A DNA stretch of 17,942 nucleotides from Actinomycetes bacterium (GTDB lineage Bacteria > Actinomycetota > Actinomycetes > Actinomycetales > Microbacteriaceae), in contig JAUHVN010000021.1 of assembly GCA_030425055.1 (NCBI GenBank), positions 1-17,942 on the forward strand. Reading direction: 5' to 3'. A program made the translations under genes and the position numbers. Shown here piece after piece: positions 15,202-17,942 of this stretch; position 1 is the first letter of the stretch; each line of letters opens with the position of its first letter. The notes beneath the pieces are model-generated. The model searched no databases. It was not told the DNA's origin and worked only from the letters and a program-made list of their open reading frames with translations.

Positions 15202-15826
15202 GCCACACCGCATCCGACGCCGCGGCGGGCAGTTCGACCGTGCCGCCGCCGATGCGCACCGCGGTGGGCGCGACCACGGCCACCTCGACGCCGACCTCGA
15301 CCCCCGCCGCCTCGGCGGCGCGCAGCACGTCGGGGTCGCGGTCGCTCACGCGCAGCACGCGCCCGACGTGGCCCGCGGGGGCGAGTGCGAGCAGCACGAA
15401 CGGTTCGCGCTCGACCTGCCCTGCGGCATCCGGGATCGCATCGCCGTGCGGATCGAACCGCGGGTGGCCCAGCCGCTCGTCGATGCGGTCGAGCAGCCGG
15501 TCGCTCACCGCGTGTTCGAGCACCTCAGCCTCGTCGTGCACCTCGTCCCACGAGTAGCCGTACTCGCGCACCAGCCACGTCTCGATGAGCCGGTGCCGCC
15601 GTGTGATCGCCGCCGCGCGGCGCAGCCCCGCCTGCGTGAGCGCGACGGGGCCGTACGGACGATGATCGACGAGGCCCTGCGCGGCCAGCTTCTGCACCAT
15701 CTCGGTGACGCTCGACGGCACGAGGCCCAGCTCGCCCGCCAGCTGCGACGGCGTGATGCGCTCGTCCTGCCACTCCGTGTGGGCGTAGATCGCCTTCAGG
15801 TAGTCGTCGACGGCAGGGGAGGCCAC
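15191..15826 (-). CDS. mntR: DtxR-family manganese-dependent repressor (MntR)
   Basis: The 211-residue protein has an N-terminal winged helix (about 1-65, with SQLAGELGLVPSSVTEMVQKL), a metal-binding dimerisation domain (about 70-132) and a C-terminal FeoA/SH3-like domain (about 138-211). Metal ligands are visible at His78, Glu82, His97, Glu104 and His105. The two selectivity positions carry Asp8 and Glu101, as in manganese-sensing Bacillus MntR (Asp8, Glu99), not Met and Cys as in iron-sensing DtxR. It directly follows the Mn transporter gene mntH. The GTG at 15826 is chosen because TACCCT lies 6 bases before it; another GTG at 15832 abuts that box. Confidence 0.9.
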   Translation of the reverse strand: MASPAVDDYLKAIYAHTEWQDERITPSQLAGELGLVPSSVTEMVQKLAAQGLVDHRPYGPVALTQAGLRRAAAITRRHRLIETWLVREYGYSWDEVHDEAEVLEHAVSDRLLDRIDERLGHPRFDPHGDAIPDAAGQVEREPFVLLALAPAGHVGRVLRVSDRDPDVLRAAEAAGVEVGVEVAVVAPTAVRIGGGTVELPAAASDAVWLSA

Positions 15827-15838
15827 CGTCACAGGGTA
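15827..15838 (-). promoter_or_regulatory. Predicted leaderless promoter of mntR
   Basis: TACCCT on the minus strand (15838 to 15833) is followed by 6 bases and GTG. It lies in the 19-base gap after mntH, so mntR may be made both alone and by read-through from mntH. Confidence 0.5.
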
Positions 15839-15845
15839 CCGGCGG

Positions 15846-17150
15846 CTATGCGCCGGTGAAGACGAGCCACAGCAGCACGCCGTTGAGTGCGATGAGGAAC
15901 AGGGATGCCGCGACGCCGGCGATCGTCGTCGCGACGCGGTTGCGGTACTGCCCCAGCACATCGCGGCGCGCGGTGAGCGCGACGAGAGGCACGAGAGCGA
16001 AGGGGATGCCGAACGAGAGCACGACCTGGCTGAGCACGAGCGCGAGCGTCGGGTCGAACCCGATGCCCAGGATGATGAGCGCGGGAACGAGGGTCACCAG
16101 GCGGCGGGTGATGAGCGGCACCCGCACCTTCAGCAGGCCGTGCATGATCTCGGCGCCCGCGTACGCACCCACCGACGTGCTCGCGAGGCCGCTCGCGAGC
16201 AGTCCGACCGCGAAGAGGGTCGCCACCAGCGGGCCGATGCCGTCGTAGAGGGCGGCGTACGCTCCCTCGAGGCTGTCGGTGCCGGGCACGCCGGCGAGGT
16301 TGGCGGCGGCGAGCAGCAGGATGCAGAGGTTGACGGTGCCGGCGATCGCCATCGCGATCGTGACGTCCCACTTGGTGGCGCGCAGCAGGCGGGGCGTCGA
16401 CAGTCCGCGCAGCTTCTCGAGGTCGACGCCGACGCGCGGGCCCGGGCCGCCCGCCGGCGCGAATCGGTCGCGCGCGAGCGCGGAGTGGGCGTAGATGGCG
16501 TGGGGCATGACCGTCGCGCCGAGGATCGAGGCGGCCAGCAGCACCGAGTCGGTGCCTTCGAAGCGCGGGAGCATGCCGCCGAGCACACCGGCCGGATCGG
16601 GCGGCGCGACGAAGACGCCGTAGGTGAAGCCCACCGCGATGACGGCGACCATCGCGATCACGACGAACTCGAACGGCTTCGCGCCGCCGCGCGACTGCAC
16701 GATCAGCAGCAGCAGCGAGATCGTGCCGGTGATGAGCCCGCCCCACAGCAGGGGGATGCCGAACAGCAGCCACAGCGCGACCGCGCCGCCGATGACCTCG
16801 GCGATGTCGGTCGCCATCGCCACGAGCTCGGCCTGCAGCCAGTACGCGCGCCGCCCCCACTTCGAGCGGATGCGGGTTCCCAGCGTCTCGGGCAGGCTGT
16901 GGCCGGTGACGATGCCGAGCTTGGCCGACAGGTACTGGATGAGCCACGCCATGACATTGGCGAGGACGACGACCCACACGAGCAGGTACCCGTAGCGGGC
17001 GCCCGCGGTCATGTTGCTCGCGACGTTGCCGGGGTCGAGGTAGGCGACGCCCGCGACCAGGGCCGGGCCGATGAGCCACGCGAGCCGCCGCGTGCCCGCC
17101 CGGCGCCGGGTCGCCGGGGGCGCGGCATCCGTCATCGGAGTTTTCGGCAC
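15846..17150 (-). CDS. mntH: Nramp-family divalent metal transporter (MntH)
   Basis: This is a 434-residue proton-coupled Mn2+ (Fe2+) importer with about eleven membrane helices. The two metal-binding motifs are intact: DPGN in helix 1 (39-42) and MPH in helix 6 (215-217). The frame is open to an ATG at 17168, and another ATG lies at 17135. I prefer GTG at 17150 because it sits exactly 6 bases after a TACGGT box, the spacing seen at the other leaderless GTG genes. The start region is covered by two inverted repeats that are good candidates for MntR sites. It is followed by mntR on the same strand. Confidence 0.93.
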   Translation of the reverse strand: MPKTPMTDAAPPATRRRAGTRRLAWLIGPALVAGVAYLDPGNVASNMTAGARYGYLLVWVVVLANVMAWLIQYLSAKLGIVTGHSLPETLGTRIRSKWGRRAYWLQAELVAMATDIAEVIGGAVALWLLFGIPLLWGGLITGTISLLLLIVQSRGGAKPFEFVVIAMVAVIAVGFTYGVFVAPPDPAGVLGGMLPRFEGTDSVLLAASILGATVMPHAIYAHSALARDRFAPAGGPGPRVGVDLEKLRGLSTPRLLRATKWDVTIAMAIAGTVNLCILLLAAANLAGVPGTDSLEGAYAALYDGIGPLVATLFAVGLLASGLASTSVGAYAGAEIMHGLLKVRVPLITRRLVTLVPALIILGIGFDPTLALVLSQVVLSFGIPFALVPLVALTARRDVLGQYRNRVATTIAGVAASLFLIALNGVLLWLVFTGA

Positions 17151-17157
17151 ACCGAAA
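17142..17157. promoter_or_regulatory. Candidate MntR operator 1, overlapping the mntH start
   Basis: Perfect inverted repeat TTTCGG-CACA-CCGAAA. It covers the predicted mntH transcription start and GTG codon (17150-17148) and abuts the -10 box. A bound protein here would block initiation. Confidence 0.75.
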
Positions 17158-17162
17158 CCGTA
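17151..17162 (-). promoter_or_regulatory. Predicted leaderless promoter of mntH
   Basis: TACGGT on the minus strand (17162 to 17157) is followed by 6 bases and GTG at 17150. The -35 position at 17-base spacing (17185 to 17180) reads TTTCGG and is one arm of operator 2. Confidence 0.6.
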
Positions 17163-17169
17163 CAGCATT

Positions 17170-17185
17170 TTTCGGGATACCGAAA
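17170..17185. promoter_or_regulatory. Candidate MntR operator 2, over the mntH -35 region
   Basis: Perfect inverted repeat TTTCGG-GATA-CCGAAA, starting 28 bases from operator 1. The arms are identical and only the central four bases differ. These AT-rich arms stand out strongly in this GC-rich DNA. Confidence 0.75.
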
Positions 17186-17216
17186 TCCCCGATCACGGCA
17201 GCCGCAGATGGGCGGG

Positions 17217-17228
17217 TACGCTGGCCGC
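17217..17228 (+). promoter_or_regulatory. Predicted leaderless promoter of the RNA methyltransferase
   Basis: TACGCT (17217-17222) is 6 bases before the GTG at 17229. It is about 32 bases from operator 2. Confidence 0.6.
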
Positions 17229-17861
17229 GTGGAGGACGAGCCCGGGGCCGAGCCGACGATTCCGGCCGGGGTCGGGCCGTGGCCCGGTGGTCCGGATGCC
17301 TGGCCCGACGACCCGCGCTACGACCGGCAGCTGCTCGCCGACGGAGATCGCCGCAACGTGATCGACGCCTATCGGTACTGGACGATGGACGCGATCGTCG
17401 CCGACCTCGACTCCCGACGGCACGCGTTCCACGTCGCGATCGAGAACTGGCAGCACGACATGAACATCGGGTCGATCGTGCGCAGCGCCAACGCCTTCGC
17501 GGCCGCTGAGGTGCACATCATCGGCCGTCGTCGGTGGAACCGCCGCGGCGCCATGGTGACCGACCGGTACCAGCACGTGCGGCACCACGAGGACGTGGCC
17601 GCGTTCGCGGCGTGGGCGGATGCCGCCGGCATCCCGGTGCTCGCCATCGACAACGTCGACGGGGCGCAGCCGGTTGACGTGGCCGAGATCCCCGAGCGAT
17701 GCGTGCTGCTGTTCGGCCAGGAGGGGCCGGGGCTGTCGCCGGAAGCACTGGACGCGGCATCCGGTCGCATCGAGATCACGCAGTACGGATCGACCCGGTC
17801 GATCAACGCGAGCGCCGCAGCCGCCGTCGTGATGTACGAGTGGTGCCGCCGCTGGGCGTGA
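17229..17861 (+). CDS. SpoU/TrmH-family RNA 2'-O-methyltransferase
   Basis: The 210-residue protein belongs to the SPOUT (alpha/beta-knot) methyltransferases that methylate ribose 2'-OH in tRNA or rRNA using S-adenosylmethionine. Motif 1 is NWQHDMNIGSIVRSANAF (73-90), motif 2 is LLFGQEGPGLS (160-170), and motif 3 is SINASAAAAV (191-200). The first 35 residues are Pro/Asp-rich and probably disordered. The target nucleotide cannot be told; TrmH-like tRNA or rRNA modification are both possible. The GTG start is leaderless; an upstream in-frame extension would run into the mntH operator region. Confidence 0.9.
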   Translation: MEDEPGAEPTIPAGVGPWPGGPDAWPDDPRYDRQLLADGDRRNVIDAYRYWTMDAIVADLDSRRHAFHVAIENWQHDMNIGSIVRSANAFAAAEVHIIGRRRWNRRGAMVTDRYQHVRHHEDVAAFAAWADAAGIPVLAIDNVDGAQPVDVAEIPERCVLLFGQEGPGLSPEALDAASGRIEITQYGSTRSINASAAAAVVMYEWCRRWA

Positions 17862-17870
17862 CGTCGTACG

Positions 17871-17942
17871 TCAGTCGCGGTCGATCCCGAAGGTGTGGCG
17901 CATCAGCGCCTGAACGTCGCGGTCCAGGTTGTCGAACCGAAC
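17871..17942 (-). CDS. C-terminal end of a gene entering from the right
   Basis: The minus strand is open from the window edge to a TGA at 17873-17871. It encodes 23 residues that include NLDRDVQALMRHTFGIDRD. The composition is protein-like and the stop lies nine bases from the methyltransferase stop, matching the tight convergent spacing elsewhere. Too little is present to assign a family. Confidence 0.55.
   Translation of the reverse strand, partial: VRFDNLDRDVQALMRHTFGIDRD

Noticed and set aside
17133..17168. Alternative ATG starts for mntH at 17168 and 17135
   Set aside because: 17168 lies upstream of the predicted transcription start and would place the whole of operator 1 within the coding sequence. 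17135 has no Shine-Dalgarno sequence, while GTG 17150 fits the leaderless spacing. The choice needs 5'-end data.

Overview
The window is about 70% G+C. It is densely coded, starts many genes with GTG, and encodes proteins typical of high-GC Actinobacteria. The gene set (fused-type PntA with PntB, a deazaflavin-type nitroreductase, GH15 next to a short G6PD, a DtxR-family MntR) and the promoter style point to Microbacteriaceae, probably Microbacterium. That placement is inferred from content; no marker gene such as rRNA is present. I see no tRNA, rRNA, CRISPR array, insertion sequence, phage gene or integrase. It reads as an ordinary chromosomal housekeeping region.

Layout, left to right: a VOC-fold protein (+); a short glucose-6-phosphate dehydrogenase (-), divergent from a GH15 glycosidase (+); an HSL-type alpha/beta hydrolase (+) and a PucR-like regulator (+); an ABC-2 exporter permease and ATPase (-), divergent from an unrecognised polytopic membrane protein (+); a membrane-anchored Ddn-like oxidoreductase (-) and exonuclease III (-); the pntA-pntB transhydrogenase operon (-), divergent from pyrE (+); a YdeI-family protein followed by an unannotated 39-residue membrane protein that overlaps it by 4 bases (-); an SDR oxidoreductase (+); mntR and mntH (-); a SpoU-type RNA methyltransferase (+); and the C-terminal tip of one more gene (-).

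The most informative part is the manganese module. MntH is an Nramp transporter and MntR carries the Mn-type metal-site residues. Two copies of a perfect inverted repeat, TTTCGG-N4-CCGAAA, cover the mntH promoter. One overlaps the predicted leaderless GTG start and the other covers the -35 position. Two chromosome-scale signals also stand out. First, many genes look leaderless, with a TANNNT box 6 bases before a GTG or 7 bases before an ATG. Second, the hexamer GGATGC/GCATCC recurs about 40 times, in several reading frames and using otherwise rare codons. I did not find a convincing new multi-gene system. The new items are the operator architecture, the 39-residue protein, the interlocked divergent promoters and the over-represented hexamer.

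There is no gene-free stretch longer than 300 bases. The longest gap is 3691-3831 (141 bases).
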